Origin: Theocolax elegans
Taxonomy: Eukaryota > Arthropoda > Insecta > Hymenoptera > Cerocephalidae
Assembly (NCBI GenBank): GCA_026168455.1
Contig: CM047431.1
Coordinates: forward strand, 23,439,365 to 23,503,364
Direction of reading: 5' to 3'
DNA: 64,000 bases
Shown: positions 42,864-53,621 of the stretch, piece by piece
How positions within the stretch are numbered: the first letter of the stretch is position 1
Layout of the letters: the number at the start of each line of letters is the position of its first letter
Notes under the pieces: model-generated
Databases searched by the model: none
Told to the model about the DNA's origin: nothing
The model's input: the letters and a program-made list of their open reading frames with translations, nothing else
Made by a program: the position numbers and the translations under genes

Positions 42864-44454
42864 GTGTGGTTCTCTGTGACATCGAAGATGAAAAAAATAA
42901 ATATTGCTATAACTGTGGGAATATGTTTTAGAGGTATCCAGTAGTTCTCCTGAATTTTTTCAGATTTTTTCTGGGCCATTATTTTAAGTTACAGAGAGTC
43001 AAAGTTGACATTTTAGCACTTTTTTGCATTATATGCCCATTTTCATGAATTTTTAGCTCCCAGGGGATGCATTTTTCACTAAAAACATAACTGCGACTTT
43101 TTTTTGTAAAATTTTCCGAACTTTCCATTAAAAATACTTTTAAAGACATAAATGTATGCTGTCACACTCTTGTAAGCCATTTAAACCTTAAATAGTGAAA
43201 ATCAGCAATTCTGAAAAATTTCCAGAGTGGGTCTAAATCATTAAGATCACTTATGGTCAAAATATCCGGGAAAAGTGCCCGAAATATTAATAGAAATGTA
43301 TATTTGTTGCCTTATAACGATGTATCTATTAGCATGATTATTGCAAAAAAATTTGTGCACTTACCTTGGAGTGGTAGAAAGTATCTTCACTTGTTTCAGT
43401 ATCCATCTAATCCCCTGTAAGCTGCTAAAAATACAAATATTATTATACAAATGTAAAAAATTAATTTTTAAACATTTATAATGCTGAAATTTAGTTTTAC
43501 ATCCCTTACAAGAATTATAATACTAATCTGAAGGATTACTATAAAAGTATCAACATTATTATTATTATTATTCAGCAATACACTGTTTAGATTTCACAAA
43601 CTTGTCACTGTCACGTTATCATATTATTCATTATAATTATATATCCGATTTATTTATATATCTTTTGTATTAAATACGCATATTCAGTTAGTGTAATAAT
43701 GATGTTTATATATTTATAGTAATCCTGCAGATTAGTATTATAATTCTTGTAAGGGATGTAAAACTAAAAATTCAGCATTATAAATGTTTAAAAATTAATT
43801 TTTTACATTTGTATAGTAATATTTGTATTTTTAGCAGCTTACAGGGGATTAGATGGATACTGAAACAAGTGAAGATACTTTTCTACCACTCCAAGGTAAG
43901 TGCACAAATTTTTTTGCAATGATCATGCTGATAGATTCATCGTTATAAGGCAACAAATATACATTTCTATTAATATTTCGGGCACTTTTCCCGGATATTT
44001 TGACCATAAGTGATCTTAATGATTTAGACCCACTCTGGAAATTTTTAGGCAGTTTCTGACTATAAAAAGACATCTTTTAGACAGTATTAGGTTACCAGAG
44101 TCCGGAGCAGAATTGCTGATTTTCACTATTTAAGGTTTAAATGGCTTACAAGTGTGTGACAGCATACATTTATGTCTTTAAAAGTATTTTTAATGAAAAG
44201 TTCGGAAAATTTTACAAAAAAAGTTATAGTTATGTTTTTAGTGAAAAATGCATCCCCTGGGAGCTAAAAATTCATGAAAATGGGCATATAATGCAAAAAA
44301 GTGCTAAAATGTCAACTTTGACTCTCTGTAACGTAAAATAATGGCCCAGAAAAAATCTGAAAAAATTCAGGAGAAATACTGGATACCTCTAAAACATATT
44401 CCCACAGTTATAGCAATATTTATTTTTTTCATCTTCGATGTCACAAAGAACCAC

Positions 44455-44456
<2 letters not shown>
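42864..44456. mobile_element. Large palindromic foldback element, (TA)n flanked (1.6 kb)
   Basis: Arms 42864-about 43560 and about 43715-44456 are reverse complements with scattered differences, including a ~60-bp segment found only in the right arm (about 44045-44105). Ends GTGGTTCTCTGTGACATCG / CGATGTCACAAAGAACCAC lie directly inside (TA)n. Short ORFs in each arm (MAQKKSEKIQE…) are the same sequence on opposite strands. No transposase. Confidence 0.85.
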
Positions 44457-44496
<40 letters not shown>

Positions 44497-44867
44497 GAAA
44501 AAATGCAACCGGAAGAACCCGCATCGGAGGAGATCGACCAATTTTCGACAACGTTGACTTTCCGCATGTGATATTGATTTTATTATTCAATATTATTTAA
44601 TTTCTTTATAATCATAAGGTTTATTATAAAATGCACGAAATTTTTTCTTTTTTTGATTTGATTTTATTGAATCTTATATTTTTCTTTTTTCTTTTTATTT
44701 TCAACCTTTTCGAATACATTTGGATGACGCAGTTAAGGACATAGTTGCCACCGAGGGATTATTGAACGTATAACAACAAACGTTCATAAGTTATATAAGA
44801 TTTAATTGATTTTTTTTTAATTTCTTTTATTGGTTGACTAAATCTCCCTATAAATAACAAAAATACG
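44457..44867. other. TA microsatellite and AT-rich flank
   Basis: (TA)n at 44457-44489, then AT-rich sequence. A TATA-like CCTATAAATA at about 44848 lies before the protease ORF. Nothing else seen. Confidence 0.4.
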
Positions 44868-45330
44868 TTGCAAGGTAAAGGCCTCTATTTGAAGCCACAC
44901 AAGAAAGGTTTACGTATTTATCTCAAACCATATATTCAAGGTAAAGGTTTAAACAAAATAAAGATTGGTATAAAGTTACCTCAGAGAGCTCTTACCAACA
45001 TTGATATTATGAAATATGCAAAAATTCTAGAAATTCCTGATTTTAGAGGTGTTTTGATACGAAATGCATTGCCAGCTGATGGTCCACGATATCGTGAATC
45101 AGCTATTGTAAACCTTGATGATGTCAATGGACCTGGTGTTACACTGGGTAGCTTACCGTAAACGAGGTAGTAAGATAATATATTTTGATAGCGTTGGTAA
45201 CCTTTAACCATCCCTGGATTTAATGATATATTTTGATATTGATGAAGTTAATAACAATCATGAGAGATATCAAGACTTTGATAGTTATAATTGCGGACTC
45301 TTGTGCTTACAATTCTTAAAAAGTATATAA
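44868..45330 (+). pseudogene. Polinton adenain-like cysteine protease
   Basis: N-terminal Gly/Lys repeats (KGLYLKP, RIYLKP) and a conserved RALTNIDIMKYAKIL block are in the first frame (to 45159). A frameshift lies at about 45135-45141. In the next frame are the HW of the catalytic His (45142-45147), an in-frame TAA at 45205-45207, the IIYFDSVGN block, and the catalytic Cys in SYNCGLL (Cys codon 45292-45294). His and Cys are 50 codons apart in the same frame, fitting the adenain/Ulp1 fold. The family processes capsid proteins. The final TAA (45328-45330) lies within the TATA box of the next gene. Confidence 0.75.
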
Positions 45331-45360
45331 AGAATGGATTGAATAAGAATCGGTTCATTC
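45324..45360 (+). promoter_or_regulatory. Core promoter of the 45375 gene
   Basis: TATATAA at 45324-45330 and an arthropod-type initiator TCATTC at 45355-45360. The initiator A lies 33 nt downstream of the TATA start and 18 nt before the ATG. Confidence 0.6.
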
Positions 45361-45374
45361 CATTTTGAACAGTC

Positions 45375-46060
45375 ATGGAAGATTCATTTACATTGACACT
45401 ATCCGGTACTTGTTCAATTCTTGAAGTTCAATACTTTCCACCAACTGAACTTTCTCTAAGCAAACATTACGTTTTTAGTTTGGTAGAATTTTTATCCTTC
45501 AATTCAATTCCAAATATTGATAATAGTAATAACAAATTTCACGTAGGTAATCAAACTATAATTATACCAGTAGGTAGTTATGAAATTGAGGACATTGATA
45601 AGTATCTTCGTAAAAGACTCTCTCACTTTAACATCACAATTAGCGTAAAACCTAACAATAACACGTTACGTAGCACAATTAAGTGCTCTCAACCAATAAA
45701 CTTCAATCATCAAAATTCTATTGGTCGATTATTAGGTTTTACTTCACGTGTTCTTGAGCCACACGTTTCTCTCTGTTCAGATTCACCCGTAGCAATTTTA
45801 AAAGTTAACGCTTTAAGAGTTGAGTGTAATATTACTTCCGGAGCGTATATAAACGAACAAAAAGTTTATACTATTCACGAATTTTTTCATGCTATACCAC
45901 CTGGATATAAAATTATAGATATTCCATCAACCTTATTTATCTACCAGTCAATGTGCAATATATTGATTACTTACAAATACGTGTAATAGATCAGGCCGGA
46001 GACTTGATCAAGTTTCGTGGACAAGTCATAACGATTAGGTTGTACGTTAAACCAATATAA
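45375..46060 (+). pseudogene. Polinton capsid-associated protein (probable minor capsid)
   Basis: Open from 45375 to 45986 (203 codons). A frame change near 45970 leads into a further ~30 codons (…DQAGDLIKFRGQ…) ending TAA at 46058-46060, so the original gene was about 228 codons. Contains FNSIPNIDNSNNKF and IIIPVGSYEIEDIDKYL, beta-rich sequence typical of a protein placed between protease and major capsid in insect Polinton-like elements. The minor-capsid (penton) assignment comes from gene order and recalled similarity and needs a profile search. Confidence 0.55.
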
Positions 46061-46086
46061 TGGGAATCGTTTTTGAACGTAACAAC

Positions 46087-46123
46087 TATAAAAGCAGGAA
46101 AACGCACGTTTCATCCATCAGTC
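46087..46123 (+). promoter_or_regulatory. Core promoter of the capsid-like gene
   Basis: TATAAAAG at 46087-46094 and initiator TCAGTC at 46118-46123; the initiator A is 33 nt from the TATA start. The closest match to a textbook arthropod TATA-Inr promoter in the window. Confidence 0.65.
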
Positions 46124-46239
46124 AGCGACGAATAGTTGTAACGCTAACACGACGGAACATACAATTCCTGAAAAGTCTAGGCCTACGAGTCGTTCTTGGT
46201 GGAAAATAACTTGCATTTTGTTTTGCTATATTCAACGAA

Positions 46240-47392
46240 ATGGAAGAAATTCTAAGCATACAGCTACATGTCACTTTCGATGAATCAATGGCACACTATG
46301 AAGTTTATGCACATCAACCGTATACTGCTTCCAACTACAACAATAGTGATGAAATTCGTATATCTAAGACTTGTGTCTTTTACCATCGCGCAGTTCCTTA
46401 CACATATGTGGACGACTACTTAAATCTGATGGTAGAATTGTGGAGCGTACATAGTTTGTAAATATGGCAATTTGTCACTTATTTAAAGAAATTAGGTATG
46501 ATCTGAATGCTATAGAAATAGACAAGAGTAAAAACGTAGGGTTAACAAGTCTCATGAAAGGTTGTGTATCTTATACTCCAAGCCAGAATATGTTGATAGA
46601 GAACGCTGGATGGATAGACATAGAAGAGACGCAAAATATAGTGAATGATAATGGATACTTTGACGTTTCTATACCATTAAACATGATTCTTCGTTTTGCT
46701 GAAGACTATCGTAAAATAGTAATCAATGCAAAGCATGAACTTATTCTCACGAGATTGAGAACTGATTTGAATGTTGTCGTTCAAACAGGTGTGCGTATTG
46801 AAAATAACATTACTTATGAAGATTTTAAGATTGAATTAATAAGAATCAAGTGGCTTATGCCATATGTAGTTTCATCGAATCCTCGTAAAGTTCGATTGCT
46901 CGATTATGTAGGAAAAAATAGAGCAATATCCATCAGTTTTCGAACTTGGGATGTGTACGAATATCCACTTCTCTCGACAACGTCAAGACATGTTTGGACT
47001 CTAAACACAAGTAGTCAATTAGAAAAACCTAGATTTACTATTTTAGGTTTTCAAACTAATCGCAAAAGTCAAAAAGCGGCTAATGCTAGTCAATTTGATC
47101 ACTGCAATATTACTAACATAAAACTTATTCAATTCACAGTACTATCCTATACGGTAATCTAAATCTTGATGTAAATCATAATCAATACGTTATATTGTAT
47201 GGTATGTACATCAACTTTCAAAATTCTTACTACGGTAAAGATCCGGAACCAATGTTGAAAAAATTATATTACCTTAATTACATGCCACTGATCGTAATCG
47301 ATTGCTCAAAACAGAATGAATCGTTAAAGAGCACTGGATGTGCGTTTAGAATTCGAGTCGAGAAATACTTTCCTGCTGGAACTTCAGCATAA
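46240..47392 (+). pseudogene. Polinton major capsid protein (double jelly-roll type), frameshifted
   Basis: Three consecutive plus-strand pieces: 46240-46461 (MEEILSIQLHVTFDES…), 46464-47162 (232 open codons: LRFAEDYRKIVINAKHEL, SFRTWDVYEYPLL, LEKPRFTILGFQTNR) and 47195-47392 (MPLIVIDCSKQNESLK…). Frames differ between pieces, so at least two frameshifts are present, one inside the first piece near 46360. Total length, beta-rich composition and position after protease and minor capsid fit the major capsid protein of Polinton-like viruses. I am fairly, not fully, sure of the assignment. The 5' UTR from the TATA-Inr promoter is about 120 nt. Confidence 0.6.
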
Positions 47393-47496
47393 TGTTTGAT
47401 TTTACATGATCGTATTGTACAATATAATCCAGCTAGCGGTGACGTGAAGAAGCTTGTTTAAGAAGTGGGGGTAGTAGTTGAAGAGTGAGGGTAGTT

Positions 47497-47531
47497 TATA
47501 AATCAGAGTTCCTTCCTGCAGGGACTCATAC
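47497..47531 (+). promoter_or_regulatory. Core promoter of the 47541 gene
   Basis: TATAAAT at 47497-47503 and TCATAC at 47526-47531; spacing 31 nt; ATG 13 nt after the initiator A. Confidence 0.55.
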
Positions 47532-47540
47532 GTTGTCCAG

Positions 47541-48032
47541 ATGCAGTACGCAGTAGACGTTCAAGGATTTATGAAGCCAGGCAAAGATTTCGTTGTGAAG
47601 GAACTAGCAGTTTATCCTCTCATCGGTGACGTTCAACCTGAACTCTTTCTCTTCAAAGCACCATTTCCCTGGAATAAACTCTCTCAGAAATATAAACATA
47701 AGATTCTGTGGTTTGAACTCTGCTACCATGATCTAACTTGGAACTCTGAGGATCTCGACTACACGGAAATCAGGAATATAATTAGAGATCGCTTACAAAA
47801 CGCTGATCAGATTTTCATCATTGGTGGTTTGAGAAAAGAGTGACTTGGACGTTTCAACATTCCAGTCAGTGATATCGACGAATGGGGTTACCAAACCTAT
47901 GACCATCCTAAATTAGCAACAGTTTGTTCCAATCACAATAATGCATGCAAAATTAGTTGCGCCTTGCATAATGTGAAGTTCGTGCGTCAATTTTATACAA
48001 ATGAATCTATCATGGAATGGAAAGATATATAA
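47541..48032 (+). pseudogene. Polinton-associated protein of ~163 aa, one in-frame TGA
   Basis: Codons 1-100 are open (47541-47840), then TGA at 47841-47843. The same frame continues without another stop to TAA at 48030-48032. A Trp codon (TGG) at the TGA position would restore it, so this looks like a single nonsense change. The sequence has alternating hydrophobic strands (ELAVYPLIG, KILWFEL, QIFIIGG) and two Cys/His clusters in the second half (CSNHNNAC, CALHN). I do not recognise the fold; an RNase H-like/exonuclease fold is a guess. Its stop codon overlaps the next TATA box (48026-48033). Confidence 0.5.
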
Positions 48033-48046
48033 ATGCATATTACATC

Positions 48047-48199
48047 ATGGGATTGTGCAGCATTATACTTCGTTTGCTACCTTTCTTGGGTAAGAAAAGT
48101 AGACGACCAAATATACGTCTTTTAAAATTAAAAAGAGAGATACGATTAGCAAACATTAAAGCAGGTTCTTACATTTATGACGAGATAGACGGTACCTAG
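48047..48199 (+). CDS. Small basic Polinton-associated ORF (~51 aa)
   Basis: Starts MGLCSIILRLLPFLG (hydrophobic, with a Cys at position 4 that could be lipidated or membrane-facing), followed by a Lys/Arg-rich half (KKSRRPNIRLLKLKREIRLANIK). The ATG at 48047 is preferred over 48017 because it follows TATATAAA (48026) and the motif ATCATGGG is repeated at the next gene (48495). It resembles a small membrane or virion protein, but function is unknown. Confidence 0.4.
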   Translation: MGLCSIILRLLPFLGKKSRRPNIRLLKLKREIRLANIKAGSYIYDEIDGT

Positions 48200-48206
48200 A
48201 GGAAGA

Positions 48207-48239
48207 TATATAAATGCTCACAAAGTTATTGACTCATCA
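48207..48239 (+). promoter_or_regulatory. TATA/initiator before a lost small gene
   Basis: TATATAAA at 48207-48214 and TCATCA at 48234-48239 (29 nt). The following gene is not intact. A coding-like stretch 48320-48454 (ending …ASTLPLK, TAG at 48452-48454) may be its C-terminus. Confidence 0.4.
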
Positions 48240-48454
48240 TTTCATCATACAACAGTGTACTTCAACTGCTTCCTTACATAGATATCATAAAGAAATATTT
48301 AAGCAAATCGACTGCTTAAAATCAAGATTTAAAACAACGGAGTTGTTTAACAAATATCGGAGTTGATGATAATACATATGATGAAGCAGACGATAAGTGG
48401 TGTACCGCACAGGTGGAGCCGTTGGTTGGGGCCTCCACCCTTCCCTTAAAATAG

Positions 48455-48490
48455 TATAAATACCAGCAATATTATCAATTTTTATCATTC
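48455..48490 (+). promoter_or_regulatory. TATA/initiator before a truncated gene
   Basis: TATAAAT at 48455-48461, TCATTC at 48485-48490 (32 nt), ATG at 48495. The preceding stop TAG (48452-48454) abuts the TATA box. Only about seven codons of the gene (MGPSNNI) remain before the junction with R1 sequence at 48519. Confidence 0.55.
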
Positions 48491-48518
48491 CATCATGGGT
48501 CCTAGCAACAATATACTG

Positions 48519-49676
48519 GGGCTGGAGATCGCTAACACAGGGAGAACCCCGACTTTCACCAAAGCCGGCAAGTCGTTCATAGTCGACCTCACCTTCGTCG
48601 ATCCTAGATTGATGGGGGGAGGGGGACTCGGCTGCAAAGTTAGCGATCGTTACACGGGTAGTGACCACCAAGCACTCGTGTACCAGCTCCAGCTGACCAG
48701 CGGGAGGACAAAGAGAGCAGGAAGAGGAGCAAGAGAGAGATGGGCACCAGCCACGTTTGATCGTGAGACGTTCCTCTGCTCCCTTGAGGGGGCAAAAGTG
48801 GAGGGAACCACCGAAGAAAAAACACGAGGCCTCACGAATGCCTCAACAGCGGCTTGCGATGCCTCTATGGCCGTGAAGTTCAACCCTCGCGGCCGCCCAC
48901 CGATAATCTGGTGGAGTGAGGACGTCGCAGAAAAGAGACGTGAGTGCCTGCGTGCCAGAAGGCTGCACCAAAGAGCGAGGAGAACACCGCGGTTCCAAGA
49001 TCGTTCCGCAGAATACGAACAAAAGCGGAGGGATCTCAAGGTGGCCATCAAGGCTGCCAAGAGACGGTGTTGGCGGGAGCTATGTGAGGAGGTGGACCAC
49101 GACCCCTGGGCCAGACCGTATAAAACGGTTATGAATAAGATCAACCCCGGGGGCGCTGTTGCACCCACCGACCCAGTGTTTCTGGACGGAGTCGTCTGCC
49201 ACCTGTTTCCAGAACATCGGAAAAGGGCAGCAGAGACGGGCCTGATGACCACCATTGGTGCAGACGAGTCGCCAGACATTAGTGAAGCCGAACTGAGGAT
49301 GGCCGCTAAAGGTTTTCCGTACGTAAAGCCCCAGGGCCTGACGGAATACCTGGCCTGGCCGTCAAAACAGTGGCGATGAGTGCTCCGGGCTTGTTCCTGG
49401 ACGCATTCATCGCATGGCTAAGAGAAGGTTGCTTCCCGGCCCAGTGAAAGACGCAGAGGCTGGTACTCCTACCGAAGGGAAAGAAACCCCCGGAGGAGCC
49501 ATCATCTTACCGCCCGCTCTGTCTACTGGATATAGTCGGGAAGCTCCTGGAGCGGGTGATCTGCGCCAGGCTCGCAGCGGCCATCGGTCGGGCCGGAGAC
49601 CTCTCCGACAACCGGTTCGGCTTCCGAAAGGGTCGATCGACCATGGACGCTGTAAGCAGAGTTGTTGGTATAGCAA
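48519..49676 (+). mobile_element. Internal fragment of an R1-clade element (copy 4)
   Basis: Starts inside the endonuclease domain (CTGGGGCTGGAGATCGC) and ends inside RT (GTTGTTGGTATAGC). It is nearly identical to copy 1 (8260-9414) and has no poly(A) and no AC flanks. It keeps the SDH motif and the 4 bases missing in copy 1. A frameshift at about 49310 and a stop at about 49446 break the frame. Both ends are internal, so it arrived by recombination or duplication rather than as a retrotransposition end product. Confidence 0.85.
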
Positions 49677-50189
49677 ATGGGCAAAATTCTCGACCCGGCA
49701 TGCATTTTATCGTACGGATTTTTTTTCTGTGCAAAAAAGTATCTTTTACTACATAGAATTCGAAACCGTGCAGGCGAAATCGCCAAAAATAAAGGTACTA
49801 AAACCCGCTGGAAGCGAAACTCGAATAAACGAGTTTTTGAGTGTTATTTCTTATATAACTTCATTTTTTCGTGTTTAAAAGCACCTTGAAGCCATGATTT
49901 TGATTAGTATTATTGTTAGTAAACGTAGGGTAAGGTGTCCCGCTATAAAAATAGTGTAAACAATAATTTTGGACTATCAAAATCATTTTTTCTTATGGAA
50001 ATGTGGAAAATCCATATTTTCATGCGTTAAAGCACACTGCTTAATACCTATATCGTGTGCGTACGAGCATTTATGCATGTGTATTTATGACTCTGTTTGT
50101 TTACGCGTGTATGTGTGTGTACATATGTGTGTGTGAGTATGTATGCGTGTTATTTTTGTGTTTCATTATTCGCTTGTATGTCAAAATCC
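49677..50189. other. Non-coding stretch; no gene seen
   Basis: AT-rich with a GT/TATG-rich patch (50095-50160, GTGTATGTGTGTGTAC). Nothing else supported. Confidence 0.4.
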
Positions 50190-50660
50190 TCGAAAGCTAG
50201 CGATTTTTAAAGGATTAATTAACAATAATTAATTACCTAAGCCTGTACATTTATTGCATCCTACAGATACTTTTTTTTACACCTTTAGGATTATATTTGT
50301 GTATTTATAGCTAATGCACATATTTAATTTTCATTAATTTCATGTCTAATTGTAGAAATGCCCAAAATCCGGTGAATCTTGGAGGTTCAATTAACAATAA
50401 TTAATCAACTAACCCTGTATATTTCTTGCAACTTATGAGTACTTTTTTTTAGATCCTTGGATGTATTTAGAACACCTTTAGTTTTCATTACTTCCACAGT
50501 TATATATGAAAATTCGCGAAATCCAGGGGTTTTTGAAGATTTAATTAACAATAATCACTTACTACTGACAGATACTTTTTCTGACACTGTTAGTAGTATA
50601 TTTACAGATTTACAACTAGGTTCACTTTTAGATTTTATTAGATTCAGTAAATTTTGTACA
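50190..50660 (+). repeat. Diverged ~150-170-bp satellite, left part (3 units)
   Basis: Units carry ATTAACAATAATTAAT, CT(A/G)AGCCTGTACATTT-like, CAGATACTTTTTTT and ACACCTTTAGGA words. Starts at about 50216, 50388 and 50537. A fourth unit lies at 56090-56220, on the other side of the Penelope-like insertion. Confidence 0.7.
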
Positions 50661-50761
50661 CCCTCCATTGTAGGTTAAAAAAGGAAGAAAATGTCGATCT
50701 TTGAGGGTCAATCCAAGTTAAACAAGGAATAAAAAATTTTTTATTCTCAATTTGAAAAATC

Positions 50762-50803
50762 GTGCAACGTTTCGTCCACTGGTTTGCGGACCTCTTCAGG
50801 CAC
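50762..50803 (-). ncRNA. Hammerhead-ribozyme-like motif in Penelope 3' UTR (minus copy)
   Basis: Exact inverted copy of 55925-55966; see there for the layout. Confidence 0.55.
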
Positions 50804-51067
50804 TGTTTATTAACAAAAAAACAAAAACCAAATATACAACAAAATATATAAATGAACAAAATTTCAACCACACACTTTACAACACAAAATAAAATTAAAT
50901 ACCTTCGAAAAAACAAAGTATACGTTTCAAATTTTACTCCATTGTAAGGTAACGTCCAAGTGAATAATAAATCAGTCAACTCGACTATATATAAATACAT
51001 GTGAACATTATCAAATAATTAATTATGAGAAATAGACATACATCAATATTCCGAGCAAAACAAACTG

Positions 51068-52689
51068 TTACAAAATCCTTTTATAAATATTACTGAGCAT
51101 TTGAGTGTCTTCCTTCTTATTTATAGTATATTTACAATTATTAATATGCAGCATCTCTGAAATAATACGTTTTTTATATGAGGGTTCTTTGTCTAAAACC
51201 GAAACATTGTCAAAATTGAATGTGTGATTATTTTGTAGCATATGTAAGCTAACAACAGAATCACTATTATACATGTTTTTGTGTTCTCTAATTCTATCTT
51301 TTAATGCACGTTTTGTTTGTCCTATATAAGAAGAATTACACTCATTACAATTGAACTTATAAACAACGTTACATAAATCAAGCTTTTTTGTCGTATCTTT
51401 ACATAATGTTATGACATTATCAAGTTTTTTATTAATATTAGGCACTGTACCTATGTTGAATTTTTTTAACATGTTAGAACATTTTTCATAGAAATTTTTA
51501 AAGTACGGGAGTGAAAAGTAGCTAATTTTTTTATCGACGACAACATCTTTTGGTACTAAAACACAATTTATTTTTCGTAACCTAGTGTTAATATTTTTGT
51601 TGACAAATTTTAATGGATAGTCATTTTCTGTCAAAATGTGTCTAATACTATTTAGATTATCTTTATGAAAATCAGTGTGAGATAGTAATATCGCTCTATC
51701 AGTCAAATTAAAAATTATGTTGCATTTCTGTTTCAAAGTATGATTAGACCAATAGTTGAGAACTCGATTTGAGTTTGACAGTTTTCTATACCAATTTGTA
51801 ATAATTTTCTCTTCTTTTTTCATTATAGTTAAGTCCAAAAAATTAATAGAATTATTATTTTCCAACTCATGCGTAAATTGTAAATTTTTGTCAAAGTTAT
51901 TAAAAACATTGATAACAGTATTTATATAATTTTTATGGATACACATAATGGTATCATCCACATATCTATAATAAAACAGAGGAATGCATTTATAAGTTTC
52001 TTTAAGCTCCTTAAGACAAAACGTTTCAAGATCGTCCATCACCATATCAGCAAATAATGGTGAAATAGGGGAACCCATTGGACTACCAAAAATCTGTTGA
52101 TAAGTGTGATTATTAAAGGTAAAAAAAGTATTTTCAAACAGAAAAGTAACTATCTCACAAATTTCAGCGAACGGGATTTTACATTTACTAATAATGTGGT
52201 TACAACGTCGATTTAAACTGTCAATCACAGCTGATATAGATATATTTGTAAACAATGTATTTGTAAACTATATATTGTAAATAATATATAGTCATGTGGT
52301 AAAATAATTTTGGAAAGTTTAGATTTTAAATCATAACTATTATCTATATGTGATTTAGGCTTCGGAATAATAAGTTTTAATTCTTCATATAAAATTTTAG
52401 CCAAAAAGTGTGTCGGACACGAAACCATGGAAATAATCGGTCTAAGTGGAATATTTTCTTTATGGATTTTTGGCAAACCATATGCTTTTGCTAACGAAGT
52501 GTTCGTTTGAGTGAGTTGGTTTTTATGAAATTTATGCAAAAGAAAATCGTTGTCATTTAATTTTTTCAAAATACTGTAAACACTTGCTTGTAAAGATTTT
52601 TGCGGATTTTTAGTTATTTTTTTATACACAATTTCATTATTCAATAAATTAAGCATTTTATCTACATAATCTTGTTTTTCCATACACAC
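51068..52689 (-). pseudogene. Penelope-like RT/GIY-YIG protein, copy A (5' truncated, one frameshift)
   Basis: The first frame (52225-52689) holds RT fingers with AYGLPKIHKENIPLRPI and ends after HDYILFTIYSL. The second (51068-52255) holds the rest of RT with GSPMGSPISPLFADMVMDDLE and the active-site YRYVDDTIM, then INFLDLTIM, and the GIY-YIG nuclease VYKFNC…SSYIGQTKRALKDRIREH near residues 310-345. The frame break near 52245 comes from a short local duplication (GTTTACAAATA twice) at RT motif A, and the catalytic Asp expected there is not visible. The N-terminal part is missing because segment B' begins. Normally copies the element and nicks target DNA; inactive. Confidence 0.88.
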
Positions 52690-53517
52690 TGTGACAAAAA
52701 TTTACAATTTACGCATGAATTGGAAAATAATAATTCTATTAATTTTTTGGACTTAACTATAATGAAAAAAGAAGAGAAAATTATTACAAATTGGTATAGA
52801 AAACTGTCAAACTCAAATCGAGTTCTCAACTATTGGTCTAATCATACTTTGAAACAGAAATGCAACATAATTTTTAATTTGACTGATAGAGCGATATTAC
52901 TATCTCACACTGATTTTCATAAAGATAATCTAAATAGTATTAGACACATTTTGACAGAAAATGACTATCCATTAAAATTTGTCAACAAAAATATTAACAC
53001 TAGGTTACGAAAAATAAATTGTGTTTTAGTACCAAAAGATGTTGTCGTCGATAAAAAAATTAGCTACTTTTCACTCCCGTACTTTAAAAATTTCTATGAA
53101 AAATGTTCTAACATGTTAAAAAAATTCAACATAGGTACAGTGCCTAATATTAATAAAAAACTTGATAATGTCATAACATTATGTAAAGATACGACAAAAA
53201 AGCTTGATTTATGTAACGTTGTTTATAAGTTCAATTGTAATGAGTGTAATTCTTCTTATATAGGACAAACAAAACGTGCATTAAAAGATAGAATTAGAGA
53301 ACACAAAAACATGTATAATAGTGATTCTGTTGTTAGCTTACATATGCTACAAAATAATCACACATTCAATTTTGACAATGTTTCGGTTTTAGACAAAGAA
53401 CCCTCATATAAAAAACGTATTATTTCAGAGATGCTGCATATTAATAATTGTAAATATACTATAAATAAGAAGGAAGACACTCAAATGCTCAGTAATATTT
53501 ATAAAAGGATTTTGTAA
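52685..53517 (+). pseudogene. Penelope-like RT/GIY-YIG C-terminal part, copy B'
   Basis: Starts after YVDD at DKNLQFTHELENNNSINFL and is open to the end (YKRIL, TAA at 53515-53517), including the full GIY-YIG domain. Same sequence as the C-terminal ~275 residues of copy A, on the other strand. No start of its own; the in-frame ATG at 52672 comes from the inverted A segment. Confidence 0.85.
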
Positions 53518-53621
53518 CAGTTTGTTTTGCTCGGAATATTGATGTATGTCTATTTCTCATAATTAATTATTTGATAATGTTCACATGTATTTATATATAG
53601 TCGAGTTGACTGATTTATTAT

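Noticed and set aside
42788..44571. MAQKKSEKIQE… ORFs found once on each strand
   Set aside because: They are the same sequence in the two arms of the foldback element, short (63-76 codons) and run into the (TA)n.
50644..51000. 118-codon ORF in the Penelope 3' UTR (also 55728-56057)
   Set aside because: Lies in the 3' UTR, overlaps the hammerhead-like motif, and its hydrophobic composition reflects T-richness. A short accessory protein cannot be fully excluded.
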